A stretch of 64,000 bases of DNA from Gordonia phthalatica (GCF_001305675.1 NZ_CP011853.1:2294001-2358000); one strand, 5' to 3'. Shown: positions 33,522 to 42,004, counted from the stretch's first letter. A program made the numbers and translations. The notes: a model not told the origin generated them from the sequence alone.

Positions 33522-33995
33522 ATGTCCCGCGTACAACTCGCTCTCAACGTCGACGATCTGGAAGCGTCGATCGCGTTCTACAGCAGGCTGTTCAACACCA
33601 CCCCCGCGAAGGTCAAGCCCGGCTATGCGAACTTCGCGATCGATGAACCCGCGCTGAAGCTGGTTCTGCTGGAGAATCGCGGAGAGGGTGGCACCGTCAA
33701 CCACCTCGGCGTCGAAGTCGACTCCAGTGAGGCCGTGCACGGCGAGATCGCCCGCCTGGCCGGCGAAGGATTGTTCACCGAGGAGCAGATCAACACCACG
33801 TGCTGTTTCGCCACGCAGGACAAGGTGTGGGTCGGCGCTCCCGACGGTGAACGCTGGGAGGTTTACACCGTCCTGGCCGACTCGGACACCTTCGGTGAGG
33901 CACCCACTCTCGCCGCGGAGGGCTCCGACCTGGGCCTGACACAGGCTTCGCAGGGGTCCTCGACGTGCTGCACGCCGGCCTCCGCGAGCTGCTGA
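33522..33995 (+). CDS. arsI: ArsI/CadI-type VOC protein (C-As lyase-like)
   Basis: 157 residues, one vicinal-oxygen-chelate domain. The opening SRVQLALNVDDLEASIAFYS, the metal ligand His in NHLGVEVDS and the paired cysteines in TTCCFATQDKVWV match ArsI organoarsenical lyases and the mycobacterial cadmium-inducible CadI. WEVYTVLAD supplies the last ligand Glu. The Cys-rich tail (STCCTPASASC) may also bind metalloid. GGAGG lies 5 nt before the ATG. A hairpin terminator follows, so it is transcribed separately from arsR. It could cleave methylarsenite to arsenite, which Acr3 then exports; CadI-like metal binding is the alternative. Confidence 0.87.
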   Translation: MSRVQLALNVDDLEASIAFYSRLFNTTPAKVKPGYANFAIDEPALKLVLLENRGEGGTVNHLGVEVDSSEAVHGEIARLAGEGLFTEEQINTTCCFATQDKVWVGAPDGERWEVYTVLADSDTFGEAPTLAAEGSDLGLTQASQGSSTCCTPASASC

Positions 33996-34024
33996 AAACT
34001 GCGTTGGCCTCGAGTCGGGGAAGA

Positions 34025-34050
34025 GCGTCACCCTCTGGGTGACGCCCTTT
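34025..34050 (+). terminator. Rho-independent-like terminator after arsI
   Basis: GCGTCACCC (34025-34033) and GGGTGACGC (34037-34045) form a perfect 9-bp stem with a TCT loop, followed by CCTTT. It separates arsI from the arsR-acr3-arsC operon. Confidence 0.75.
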
Positions 34051-34079
34051 CGTGTTGCACCCGATATCGACCAGTGTCA

Positions 34080-34089
34080 ATATCGATAT
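34080..34089 (+). promoter_or_regulatory. ArsR operator candidate
   Basis: ATATCGATAT is a perfect 10-bp palindrome ending directly before the arsR ATG at 34090, within an AT-rich patch. ArsR repressors bind such AT-rich dyads over their own promoters. The position suggests a leaderless or very short leader transcript. Confidence 0.55.
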
Positions 34090-34452
34090 ATGTCGAAATC
34101 ATTGGGAATCGAGGTCTCACCGGTCCGGTGTTCGCCGCTGGTGCGTGAGCCGTTGACCCCCGAGCAGTCGGTGCAGGCGGCCGCGGTGTTCAAGGCGCTC
34201 GCCGATCCGGTGCGGCTACAGTTGTTCAGCTTGATCGCCAGCCACGACGGCGGTCAGGCGTGCGTGTGCGACATCTCGCCGGCGGTCGATGTCTCACAGC
34301 CGACGGTCTCCCACCACTTGAAGGTCCTGCGGACCGCTGGGCTGCTGGAGTCCGAACGCCGCGGATCGTGGGTGCACTATCGGGTCGTACCGGCCGCCCT
34401 CGACGTCGTCGCCGGCATCGTGGCACCGTTGACCGGGAAGGCCCTGGCATGA
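34090..34452 (+). CDS. arsR: ArsR arsenic-responsive repressor
   Basis: 120 residues with a winged helix: AAAVFKALADPVRLQLFSLI, then the recognition helix SQPTVSHHLKVLRTAGLL, and the wing ERRGSWVHYRVV. The pair in ACVCDI at the start of the DNA-binding helix is the As(III)-binding CxC motif. ATG 34090 was chosen; the frame upstream has no homology. It overlaps the acr3 start by 4 bp. It represses the operon until arsenite or antimonite releases it from DNA. Confidence 0.92.
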   Translation: MSKSLGIEVSPVRCSPLVREPLTPEQSVQAAAVFKALADPVRLQLFSLIASHDGGQACVCDISPAVDVSQPTVSHHLKVLRTAGLLESERRGSWVHYRVVPAALDVVAGIVAPLTGKALA

Positions 34453-35540
34453 GCGTCCAGACGCCGAGCCGCAGCGTCGCCGGGAAGTTGTCGACGCTGG
34501 ACCGGTTCCTTCCGGTGTGGATCGGGTTGGCGATGGTCGCCGGGCTGCTGCTCGGTCGCCTCATCCCGAGCCTGAACACCGTCATCGACAAGATTCAGGT
34601 CGACGGGATCTCCCTGCCCATCGCACTCGGTCTCCTGATCATGATGTACCCGGTGCTGGCGAAAGTCCGCTACGACCGTCTCGACACCGTCACCGGCGAC
34701 CGCCGGCTGCTGGTCGGGTCGCTGGTCTTGAACTGGGTTGTCGGCCCAGCGCTGATGTTCGCCCTGGCGTGGCTGCTGCTGCCGGACCTGCCCGAGTACC
34801 GCACCGGACTCATCATCGTCGGCCTGGCCCGCTGCATCGCGATGGTCATCATCTGGAACGACCTCGCGTGCGGAGACCGGGAAGCCGCCGCCGTACTCGT
34901 GGCGATCAACTCGGTGTTCCAAGTCCTGATGTTCGCCGTGCTGGGCTGGTTCTACCTGTCGGTGCTTCCCGGCTGGCTCGGGTTGGAGCAGACCACGATC
35001 GACACCTCCCCCTGGCAGATCGCCAAGTCCGTGCTGATCTTCCTCGGCATCCCGCTGTTGGCCGGATACCTCAGTCGCCGGATCGGGGAACGTCGCCGCG
35101 GCCGAGCCTGGTACGAGCAGACCTTGCTGCCTCGCATCGGACCGTGGGCCCTGTACGGACTGTTGTTCACGATCGTGCTGCTCTTCAGCCTGCAAGGCGA
35201 CCAGATCACCTCTCGCCCCGCCGACGTCGCCCGCATCGCACTGCCGCTACTGGCCTACTTCGCCATCATGTGGGGCGGCGGGTACCTCCTCGGCGCCTCC
35301 CTCGGGCTGGGCTACGAACGCACCACCACCCTCGCGTTCACCGCAGCAGGAAACAACTTCGAACTCGCGATCGCCGTCGCGATCGGCACCTACGGCGCTA
35401 CGTCCGGCCAGGCCCTGGCCGGTGTCGTCGGACCGCTCATCGAGGTCCCCGTCCTGGTCGCTCTGGTCTACGTCTCCCTCGCCCTTCGCAACCGGTTCAC
35501 CCCCAACACTTCTCAGCCCACCGAAAGGGGCCTGCCATGA
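34449..35540 (+). CDS. acr3: Acr3-type arsenite efflux permease
   Basis: 363 residues with ten hydrophobic segments. GLARCIAMVIIWNDLACGDR is the Acr3 signature with the essential cysteine, and FTAAGNNFELAIAVAIG is the second conserved half. It belongs to the bile/arsenite/riboflavin transporter superfamily and expels arsenite (and often antimonite) across the inner membrane. The ATG overlaps the arsR stop, and the stop overlaps the arsC start, giving a tight arsR-acr3-arsC operon. Confidence 0.93.
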   Translation: MSVQTPSRSVAGKLSTLDRFLPVWIGLAMVAGLLLGRLIPSLNTVIDKIQVDGISLPIALGLLIMMYPVLAKVRYDRLDTVTGDRRLLVGSLVLNWVVGPALMFALAWLLLPDLPEYRTGLIIVGLARCIAMVIIWNDLACGDREAAAVLVAINSVFQVLMFAVLGWFYLSVLPGWLGLEQTTIDTSPWQIAKSVLIFLGIPLLAGYLSRRIGERRRGRAWYEQTLLPRIGPWALYGLLFTIVLLFSLQGDQITSRPADVARIALPLLAYFAIMWGGGYLLGASLGLGYERTTTLAFTAAGNNFELAIAVAIGTYGATSGQALAGVVGPLIEVPVLVALVYVSLALRNRFTPNTSQPTERGLP

Positions 35541-35953
35541 GACCGTCCGTGCTGTTCGTCTGCGTCAAGAACGGCGGCAAGTCCGCGATGGCCGAAGGCC
35601 TCCTGCGCCAGGCCGCGGGCGGTGCGATCGAGGTGCACTCGGCCGGCACCCGCCCCGGCATCGCCGTCAACGCACTCTCCGCCGAAGCCCTCGCCGAAGT
35701 CGGCGTCGACATCACCGGACACGTCCCGGTCGGCATCGACCCGGCCCTGCTGGCCCGAGTCGACAAAGTGATCACCTTGGGTCGGGAAGCCGTCGTCGAC
35801 GCCCCCGGCGTCACCGTCATCAACTGGGATACCGACGAGCCCTCCGAACGCGGCATCGACGGCATCGAACGCATGCGCTTGGTCCGCGACGACATCACCG
35901 CCCGCGTCCGGGCGCTCGCCGCCGACCTCACCCCGGAGGCCACGGCTCAATAG
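35537..35953 (+). CDS. arsC: Arsenate reductase (LMW phosphatase fold)
   Basis: 138 residues of the low-molecular-weight phosphatase-like arsenate reductases. The P-loop is FVCVKNGGKSAMAEGLL, the CX5K-S variant seen in actinobacterial mycothiol/mycoredoxin-dependent enzymes in place of CX5R. EVHSAGTRPG follows. The conserved Asp region is VINWDTDEP. No second redox cysteine pair is visible, which fits a mycothiol-dependent mechanism. It reduces arsenate to arsenite for Acr3. It is the last gene of the operon, overlapping acr3 by 4 bp. Confidence 0.9.
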   Translation: MRPSVLFVCVKNGGKSAMAEGLLRQAAGGAIEVHSAGTRPGIAVNALSAEALAEVGVDITGHVPVGIDPALLARVDKVITLGREAVVDAPGVTVINWDTDEPSERGIDGIERMRLVRDDITARVRALAADLTPEATAQ

Positions 35954-35984
35954 ACGGCGGAAGCAACGCTGACTCGGTGCCGAT

Positions 35985-36123
35985 CTAGGCCGCAATATGT
36001 TGCGCAGGTGCCCGCCATCGCGAATTTCTGACGATGATCGCATCGAGGTAGATCACCGGATACAGGGCTTCGAGGTCGCGGGTCTGCCATTTGGTGACCT
36101 CCTCGGCGACCTCCTCGGTGATC
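35985..36123 (-). pseudogene. IS256-family transposase fragment
   Basis: About 45 codons reading EEVAEEVTKWQTRDLEALYP and VIYLDAIIVRNSRW match the catalytic-core start of IS256/mutator transposases, including the first Asp of the DDE triad. The frame ends with an out-of-family tail (RAPAQHIAA) and a stop. No ends of the element are left. It is a scar at the right edge of the island. Confidence 0.75.
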
Positions 36124-36261
36124 GTCAACACCGTGTCGGCACTCCTCGCCGAGCAGCCCGTCGCCACCGCGGACCTCGCTGCGGCGCTCGCCTGGTGCGC
36201 CGGGATCGGAGTCGTCGCCTACCTGGCGGCGATCAGGCTGTACCGCCGCAGGATTCGCTGA
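36124..36261 (+). pseudogene. ABC-2-type permease C-terminal relic
   Basis: The frame NTVSALLAEQPVATADLAAA, LAWCAGIGVVAYLAAIRLYR, RRIR then stop looks like the final membrane helix and tail of a DrrB-type ABC-2 permease. Its upstream portion is replaced by the IS256 fragment. The assignment rests on one helix and the tail pattern only. Confidence 0.5.
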
Positions 36262-36284
36262 GTCGCGACGCGGACCGACACCGC

Positions 36285-36641
36285 TCAGCGACGCGGCGTC
36301 AACGTGAACCGTCCGACCACGGCACCGCCGAGGTACGCCGGTCCCGAGTACCCACCGTGCCCGTCGCTGTTCATGAATACGCGGTGACCCGGGAAGAAGT
36401 CCACATAGCCGCCCCTCGCGGTGCGGTGGATCGGGTAGCGCCCGATGAGCACCAGGTCTCCCCCTTCGACCCGACCGGGTCGCTGCAGGAGTACAGCACC
36501 CGACGACCAGGTGGTGGACGTGTAGTTACCGGACTTGACGTCGGCGGACGCGATGCCCGGAGCGCCGAGCACCGCGACGGCACTGACGGCGGTGGCGAGT
36601 ACGGCAGTCCGGAACACAGCCGGACGAATGGTGATCGACAT
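36285..36641 (-). CDS. Small secreted protein, unknown function
   Basis: 118 residues with a clear Sec signal peptide (FRTAVLATAVSAVAVLGAPG then IASAD). The mature part is about 75 residues, rich in Gly, Tyr and aromatic positions (GNYTSTTWSSG, YPIHRTARGGYVDF). No cysteines. AGGAG lies 6 nt before ATG 36641. It is in the same orientation as CsbD and separated from it by a hairpin, so it is expressed separately. I do not recognise the family. Confidence 0.65.
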   Translation of the reverse strand: MSITIRPAVFRTAVLATAVSAVAVLGAPGIASADVKSGNYTSTTWSSGAVLLQRPGRVEGGDLVLIGRYPIHRTARGGYVDFFPGHRVFMNSDGHGGYSGPAYLGGAVVGRFTLTPRR

Positions 36642-36718
36642 GATGAACTCCTGTCGGCTCGGGCTCCCCAATTTACGCCTGTTTCGAGGCGACGCCGAGG
36701 GATCAGAGGAGGCGAGAG

Positions 36719-36755
36719 ACCCGGCGGTGAACCGCTGCGCGGTCCACCGCCGGGT
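36719..36755 (-). terminator. Strong hairpin between csbD-like gene and secreted protein gene
   Basis: Two 17-nt arms (36719-36735 and 36739-36755) pair with one mismatch around a TGC loop, with ACCCGGCGGTG and CACCGCCGGGT as outer stems. It is flanked by TTT on one side. It lies directly after the CsbD-like gene. Confidence 0.75.
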
Positions 36756-36776
36756 TTCCGGCTATTGCGTGAATCT

Positions 36777-36974
36777 CTAGTCGCCCGTGAGCTTCTCGGC
36801 CACCTCGTTGGCCTTGTCCTTCACCTTCTCGATCCCCTTCTTGACGCCCGACGAGGCCTGATCGGCCTTACCCTCGTTCTTCAGATCATCGTCGCCGATC
36901 GCCGATCCGGCCGATTCCTTCGCGCGTCCTTTCAGTTCTTCGGCCTTGTTCTCGAACTTGTCCTGAATTCCCAT
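36777..36974 (-). CDS. CsbD family stress protein
   Basis: 65 residues, very hydrophilic, with MGIQDKFENKAEELKGRAKE at the start and GDDDLKNEGKADQASS in the middle, the classic CsbD repeat pattern. ATG 36974 was chosen because the domain begins there. In Bacillus, CsbD is a SigB general-stress protein, and its molecular role is unknown. DUF6131 and a small membrane protein follow upstream on the same strand. Confidence 0.9.
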   Translation of the reverse strand: MGIQDKFENKAEELKGRAKESAGSAIGDDDLKNEGKADQASSGVKKGIEKVKDKANEVAEKLTGD

Positions 36975-37073
36975 GGCGAGCTCCCTACTGTGTGTTGCGA
37001 CGTAATGAATGAATCCGGTTCGGCCCACTGTGATCCCGACATCGCGATCGATGCCGGCGGACCGCCGAGACGA

Positions 37074-37229
37074 TCAGTACCAGTGCCGTCGTCCGGCGAC
37101 GGCATGCCCGAGGGCTCCCGCCACCAGCAGCACCACACCGATCGCCAATGCGATGATGCCGATCGTCCACAGAATCGGAATCTTGAGGACGAGTCCGATG
37201 ATGAGCAGAATCGCACCTATCACGATCAT
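37074..37229 (-). CDS. DUF6131 small membrane protein
   Basis: 51 residues, reading MIVIGAILLIIGLVLKIPIL, WTIGIIALAIGVVLLVAGAL, GHAVAGRRHWY. Two hydrophobic helices are followed by a basic aromatic tail, the standard form of the actinobacterial DUF6131 proteins. AAAGGAG lies 8 nt before the ATG. It lies between the CsbD-like gene and another membrane protein, all on the same strand, suggesting a stress-response group. Confidence 0.85.
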   Translation of the reverse strand: MIVIGAILLIIGLVLKIPILWTIGIIALAIGVVLLVAGALGHAVAGRRHWY

Positions 37230-37280
37230 CAGGCGTTCTCCTTTCGCTTGAAAGAGTTCGACCGATCGACGACTCGCCGG

Positions 37281-37643
37281 TCACAGGCGCCGCCGAATCC
37301 GCACGACCCACGAAACGCCGACGGATGCGAGCAGCACCGCACACACGGCTCCGACGACGCAGGTGACCAGGCTCAGGATCCAGCCGGGGTCCGCGGTGCC
37401 GACATCGAACACGGTGATTCCAGCACCTCCGGCGATGCCGCCCACCGCTCCGAGAAGTCCGCAGATCGACGCCCGGAGATGTTCGTCGTGCGGGATGAAG
37501 TCCACCGTGTGCCAACCGGCTACCGCCCCGACCAGAAGCCAACCCGCGCCAGTCATGAACCACACCACGCACGAGCCTTCCGCCATCTGCTGGCCTGGCG
37601 CGCGACGTACTGCGGAGCCGACGATCTGGCCGACAAAGCGCAT
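37281..37643 (-). CDS. Small integral membrane protein, unknown
   Basis: Up to 120 residues with three hydrophobic segments: FMTGAGWLLVGAVAGWHTVD, SICGLLGAVGGIAGGAGITV and LSLVTCVVGAVCAVLLASVG. The Gly-rich middle helix resembles GlsB/YeaQ/YmgE transglycosylase-associated proteins, but this is weak. The start is uncertain (37643, 37586 or 37556), and no good ribosome site is seen. It is divergent from the response-regulator gene at 37722. Confidence 0.5.
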   Translation of the reverse strand: MRFVGQIVGSAVRRAPGQQMAEGSCVVWFMTGAGWLLVGAVAGWHTVDFIPHDEHLRASICGLLGAVGGIAGGAGITVFDVGTADPGWILSLVTCVVGAVCAVLLASVGVSWVVRIRRRL

Positions 37644-37721
37644 CTGACGCTTTGCTGATCGAAACGCTATGTGGTTGTGGCACTTACGTCTTCACCCCTA
37701 AGGGTGAAGCGACGGGCCGAT

Positions 37722-38381
37722 ATGATCGTCGATGTGACCCCACTCGTTCTCGCGCTCATCGACGATTACGAAGTCGTCGTCGAAGGCTTGGCATCCATGA
37801 TGCGCAGCTACCAGGACCGCATTCGGATCGTGGAGTTGGATGCGAATGCGACAGTCGCCACCCCCGTCGACATCGCGCTCTACGACTCATTTGCGAATCC
37901 CCAGGGCGACAGCCCCCAGGTCCGCGAACTCGCGGCGAATCCGAATGTCGCCAAAACAGTCGTCTACACGTGGAAGTTCGACCAGCGGAGCATCACGCGC
38001 GCCCTCGCGAACGGGGCCGACGGCTACGTCGCGAAAAGTCTGGCGGCCGCGGAGTTGGTGACCGCCCTCGAGTCGATCCACCGTGGGGAACAACGCGTTC
38101 ATCCCACCGGCCGAGCGTCACGGAAGGTGGTCGCCGGCGACTGGCCCGGGCGCGAGGAAGGTCTGACTCACCGGGAAGCCGAGATGCTCGCCCTCATCAC
38201 GCAAGGACTGAGCAACGAGATGATCGCTGAGCGCACCGCGCTGTCGATCAATTCGGTGAAGACCCACATTCGCAGTTGCTACCGCCGGATCGGCGTCACG
38301 ACCCGGACTCAGGCCGTCCTGTGGGGAGTCGACCACGGCTTCCTCCCCGACCGATCACGACGATCCGGCGACGACGTCTGA
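37722..38381 (+). CDS. LuxR-type response regulator (orphan)
   Basis: About 219 residues. The receiver-like domain has LALIDDYEVVVEGL, a candidate phospho-Asp in DIALYDSF and the Lys in GYVAKSLAAAE. The LuxR HTH is LTHREAEMLALITQGLSNEM followed by SINSVKTHIRSCYRRIGV. No kinase is adjacent. It is divergent from the small stress-protein group (CsbD, DUF6131) and may regulate it (inference). ATG 37722 was chosen; GTG 37734 is possible. Confidence 0.85.
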   Translation: MIVDVTPLVLALIDDYEVVVEGLASMMRSYQDRIRIVELDANATVATPVDIALYDSFANPQGDSPQVRELAANPNVAKTVVYTWKFDQRSITRALANGADGYVAKSLAAAELVTALESIHRGEQRVHPTGRASRKVVAGDWPGREEGLTHREAEMLALITQGLSNEMIAERTALSINSVKTHIRSCYRRIGVTTRTQAVLWGVDHGFLPDRSRRSGDDV

Positions 38382-38420
38382 TCCCCAGTCACCCGCCACC
38401 ACCAGAAGGAGCTACCCGCC

Positions 38421-38888
38421 ATGACCACTTCCGCTGCCAGCCGCGACTTCTCCGAAGAGATCCGGATCGACGCCGATCGCGACCGCGTGTGGGCGGTGCT
38501 GAGCGACCCCGCGACGATGCCGGAGGCCAGTCCGGAGCTGTTCGCAGTGACGCGGCGGCACGGTCCGTTCAAGGTCGGCGAACGCTTCGTCGGGTGGAAT
38601 CGTCGCGGGGCTGTCGTGTGGCCGACCGTCAACAGAGTGCTCAGCGTGGATCCCGGTCGCGAACTCTCCTGGCTGACCAAGACGAGCGGCGCTGTGTGGA
38701 CGTACACGCTCACGGAGGACGACGGTGCCACCATTCTTCGCGAGACGCGCCAGATGCCGAGCGGTGCACCGCGGTTCGCGACGATGTTCGGCGACGCTCT
38801 GCTCGGCGGTATGGCGAATCACGCCGATGAGCTCGAGACGCACGTGTCGGCGACTCTGGCGTGGATCAAGGCGCGCACCGAATCCTGA
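38421..38888 (+). CDS. SRPBCC family protein
   Basis: 155 residues. The opening FSEEIRIDADRDRVWAVLSD and PATMPEASPELFAV is the START-like SRPBCC pattern, followed by GERFVGWNRRG and the C-terminal helix GMANHADELETHVSATLAWI. AAGGAG precedes the ATG. It lies just after the response-regulator gene and may share its transcript. The ligand is unknown. Confidence 0.82.
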   Translation: MTTSAASRDFSEEIRIDADRDRVWAVLSDPATMPEASPELFAVTRRHGPFKVGERFVGWNRRGAVVWPTVNRVLSVDPGRELSWLTKTSGAVWTYTLTEDDGATILRETRQMPSGAPRFATMFGDALLGGMANHADELETHVSATLAWIKARTES

Positions 38889-38898
38889 CATCGCACTG

Positions 38899-40323
38899 GT
38901 GGTGAGCCTGTCATCGGCGGTCATGCTGCTGGACGGGGATGGTCCGGCCGTGGAGGACGCACCCGGCGTCGCAACGCTCGACGCGATGCCGAATGCACCG
39001 ACCGAACGGTGGCGTCGGACCGGCCACGACCTGTTCGGCCCGGAGGTCGCCCAGACCCGTGTCCTGGCGCAGAACGACGACGTGGTGATCGTCAGCGGCA
39101 CCCGAGCCGAGCCCGACGCGAAGTCTGTGATGACCGCCGTCGACGCCCGAACCGGTGAGGCTCGGTGGGGTGCTCCGCGGGAGGACTGGCCGTCGGAGTG
39201 CGCCATCAGCGACAACGGCCGCCTGGCCTGTGTCCGCAACGCCCGGGACCGCGGCGTCGTGGTGAGCCGCGTCAGTTTCCTGGACCCGTCCACGGGGCGA
39301 GAACAGCGGTCGGAGCTGGTCCGAAGTCCGGGGTGGTCGAAGATCTTCGCTGCCGGCGACGGGTTCCTGGTGATCACCGACGGGACCGAGAACATCGGTC
39401 TGCCCGAGGACCGTCGGCCGGGAGACAGTTCCCGCTACGTTCTGATGCGCGTCGACCCGCGGACGCAACTCGATCGGCAGGCGTCGCTGGTCCGCTTCTC
39501 GTCGGACGGTGATCGGCTGTGGGACGCAGCACCACCGAAGAATCACTCGCGGGCGCCGATTCGCTCCACCGAGATCAGTCGCGACCTCATCGTGCTCGGG
39601 GACACCAAGTCGGACGGATTCTCCGTCTATCGGATCGATGACGGCGAGCTGGTCTACACAGGCGAGAACCCGGCCGCTACAGGGAGCGTGTCGGCGATGT
39701 ACGCCGTCTACGACGGCGGGTTCGCCATCACCCCCGACCGGGCTTCGGACGCACCGCGCACCGAATTCTTCGACACCGACGGCACCGAGATCGGCAATGT
39801 CGCCGGCTGGGGCCTCACCGCCTTCGATTCGGTCGTCGGACAGGCCCCGGGGATCGCCGCGAACACGATCCCGGTGCTGTCGGCCACGAGAGAACGGATC
39901 GGCGTTGCCTCCGCCGTCATCGGCGGCGTCCGCTGGGAGGCACCGGCCGGTGCGCCCGGCGTCCGTGCTGTCGTGGCGACAGTCCTCGCCGACGACACCC
40001 TCATGGTCTCCACCCATGACCCGACCGGCTCCGCCGTCCAGGTCTTCGACACCGCTCACCAGGCTCCGCTGTCGACAGTTCCGATCAGTTTCGGCCAGTC
40101 GGTCATGGGCTTCGACGGTTCTCGACTGGTCGTCAGCGGGCGCGACCCCGCGAGTCGTTCCACGGCGCATGTGCTGGTCGCCTACGACGTCCGGACCGGG
40201 GCGCAGAGTTGGCAAGTCCTGCCGCAGGCCCCCGACTCCATGTGGCAGCCGATCGAACCGGGACTCGTCCTGGTCTCCACGGCCTCGTCCGACGGCGGAT
40301 CCGTCGCACGCTACGCCTCATGA
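38899..40323 (+). CDS. PQQ-type beta-propeller protein, membrane-anchored
   Basis: About 474 residues. A short hydrophobic N-terminus (VVSLSSAVMLL) precedes repeated propeller-like blades: VMTAVDARTGEARWGAP, FSVYRIDDGELVYTGENP, VQVFDTAHQAPLSTVPI and VLVAYDVRTGAQSWQVLPQA. These are the Asp/Gly/Trp motifs of PQQ-like repeats. No PQQ-binding residues can be assigned. The start is uncertain, since GTG 38899 and 38902 and ATG 38923 are all in frame without a strong ribosome site, and the signal anchor looks short. It is likely an extracytoplasmic scaffold or binding protein. Confidence 0.7.
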   Translation: MVSLSSAVMLLDGDGPAVEDAPGVATLDAMPNAPTERWRRTGHDLFGPEVAQTRVLAQNDDVVIVSGTRAEPDAKSVMTAVDARTGEARWGAPREDWPSECAISDNGRLACVRNARDRGVVVSRVSFLDPSTGREQRSELVRSPGWSKIFAAGDGFLVITDGTENIGLPEDRRPGDSSRYVLMRVDPRTQLDRQASLVRFSSDGDRLWDAAPPKNHSRAPIRSTEISRDLIVLGDTKSDGFSVYRIDDGELVYTGENPAATGSVSAMYAVYDGGFAITPDRASDAPRTEFFDTDGTEIGNVAGWGLTAFDSVVGQAPGIAANTIPVLSATRERIGVASAVIGGVRWEAPAGAPGVRAVVATVLADDTLMVSTHDPTGSAVQVFDTAHQAPLSTVPISFGQSVMGFDGSRLVVSGRDPASRSTAHVLVAYDVRTGAQSWQVLPQAPDSMWQPIEPGLVLVSTASSDGGSVARYAS

Positions 40324-40391
40324 CCGGGTTCGTCACCGGCGCAAAACCTTCCGGTTCCCTCGCGGTCACCCGAAGCCACGACCGTGGAGAC

Positions 40392-41993
40392 ATGACCGCA
40401 GACCCACGCCCGCTCGTGTCCCGTCGAACGCTTCTCCGCGGCGCCGCCGCCGGAGCCGTCCTGATCCCAACGGGCGGTGTGTTGGCGGCGTGCGGATCGT
40501 CGACCACGACGCCCGCTCCGAGCTCGACGGGATTGACCCGTACCCGTCCCGGGCTCACACACGGTGTGGCCGTCGGCGATGTCACGACCAGCAGCGGCCT
40601 GGTCTGGGCACGGTCCGACAGTCCGGCGACGATGATTGTCGAGACGTCGGCGACGGAGAACTTCGCCAATCCGAGGAAGACCCGCGGCCCCGTCCTCTCG
40701 CCGGCGACCGACGGCACTGGGCGCGTCCAGGTCGCAGGCCTCGAACCCGGTCAGACCGTGTTCTACCGGGTGAGCCTGGAAGGCGAGAACGGCGCCGTCG
40801 GCGAACCGCTCGTCGGCCATTTCACCACTGCACCCAGCACCGCGTCCGACATCCGCTTCGTGTGGTCGGGCGACGTGGTGGGCCAGGGCTGGGGAATCAA
40901 TCCCGACATGGGCGGGATGACGATCTTCGGCTCGATGGCCGACCTGGAGCCCGACTTCTTCATCCACTCGGGCGACGCGATCTACGCCGACGGCCCGGTG
41001 AAGGCCACGCAGCAGCAGAACGACGGCAAGACGTACCGGAGCATCACCAGCCCGGCCAAGGATCAGGTGGCTCAGACGCTCGACCAATTCCGCGGGAACT
41101 ACGCCTACAACCTCACCGACGAGCACTACCGTCGGTTCAACGCGTCGGTGGCGCAACTGATCCAGTGGGACGACCACGAGGTGATCAACAACTGGTTCCC
41201 CGGCGAGGATTTGACCAGCCAGAAGCGGGACGGATACTCGGAGATGAACGTCGACGTGCTCGCCGGCCGAGCCCGCCAGGCATGGGCGGAGTGGCAGCCC
41301 GTCCAACTCGGCACGCAGAACCGTCTGTACCGGAAGGTGTCGTACGGGCCGAACCTGGACGTGTTCATCCTCGACATGCGGAGCTACAAGAATTCGAATC
41401 CGGACGCCTGGAAGACCGACGATGCCGCGGGGATCCTCGGCGAGGCGCAGACCCGCTGGCTGATCGACGAACTCAAGCGCTCCACCGCGACGTGGAAGGT
41501 GATCGCCAACGACTTGCCCCTGAGCATCGTCGTGCCCGATGCCGCCTCCGACCCGAAGGAGGGCCCCAAGTCCATGGAAGCCGTCGCACAAGGCGACAAC
41601 GGTGTGCCACTCGGCCGCGAGATCGCGTTCTCCCGCATCCTGGCGCAGACCAAGGACGTCCGGAACAAGGTCTTCCTGACCGCCGATGTGCACTACACCG
41701 CAGCGATCTCATACGAGCCGGACCGCGCGCCGTTCAAGGACTTCCGACCGTTCTGGGAGTTCGTCTCCGGGCCGCTCCACGCCGGAGCATTCCCCGAGAG
41801 CCCGCTGGACACCACCTTCGGGGCGAAGTACCAGTTCGTGCACGCTCCCACCGAGAAGAACGTCTCCCCCGCCGAAGGCTTCCAACACTTCGGCGAGGTC
41901 ACGATCGCGAAGGACACCTCGGTTCTGACCGTGAACCTGCGCGACGCCGCCGGCGCGTCACTCTACGAGAAGTCGTTGTCCCCGGAGCGCTGA
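40392..41993 (+). CDS. PhoD-like alkaline phosphatase, Tat lipoprotein
   Basis: 533 residues. A twin-arginine signal (SRRTLLRGAAAG) leads to a lipobox LAAC near residue 34, so export is probably by Tat with lipid anchoring. The PhoD_N domain (GLTHGVAVGDVTTSSGLVWA) precedes the metallophosphatase core: VWSGDVVGQG, FFIHSGDAIYAD, IQWDDHEVINNW, FILDMRSYKN and FLTADVHYTA, which supply the Fe/Ca ligands. It would release phosphate from phosphoesters outside the membrane. It lies downstream of the propeller protein. Confidence 0.9.
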   Translation: MTADPRPLVSRRTLLRGAAAGAVLIPTGGVLAACGSSTTTPAPSSTGLTRTRPGLTHGVAVGDVTTSSGLVWARSDSPATMIVETSATENFANPRKTRGPVLSPATDGTGRVQVAGLEPGQTVFYRVSLEGENGAVGEPLVGHFTTAPSTASDIRFVWSGDVVGQGWGINPDMGGMTIFGSMADLEPDFFIHSGDAIYADGPVKATQQQNDGKTYRSITSPAKDQVAQTLDQFRGNYAYNLTDEHYRRFNASVAQLIQWDDHEVINNWFPGEDLTSQKRDGYSEMNVDVLAGRARQAWAEWQPVQLGTQNRLYRKVSYGPNLDVFILDMRSYKNSNPDAWKTDDAAGILGEAQTRWLIDELKRSTATWKVIANDLPLSIVVPDAASDPKEGPKSMEAVAQGDNGVPLGREIAFSRILAQTKDVRNKVFLTADVHYTAAISYEPDRAPFKDFRPFWEFVSGPLHAGAFPESPLDTTFGAKYQFVHAPTEKNVSPAEGFQHFGEVTIAKDTSVLTVNLRDAAGASLYEKSLSPER

Positions 41994-42004
41994 TCGGCCC
42001 ACGG

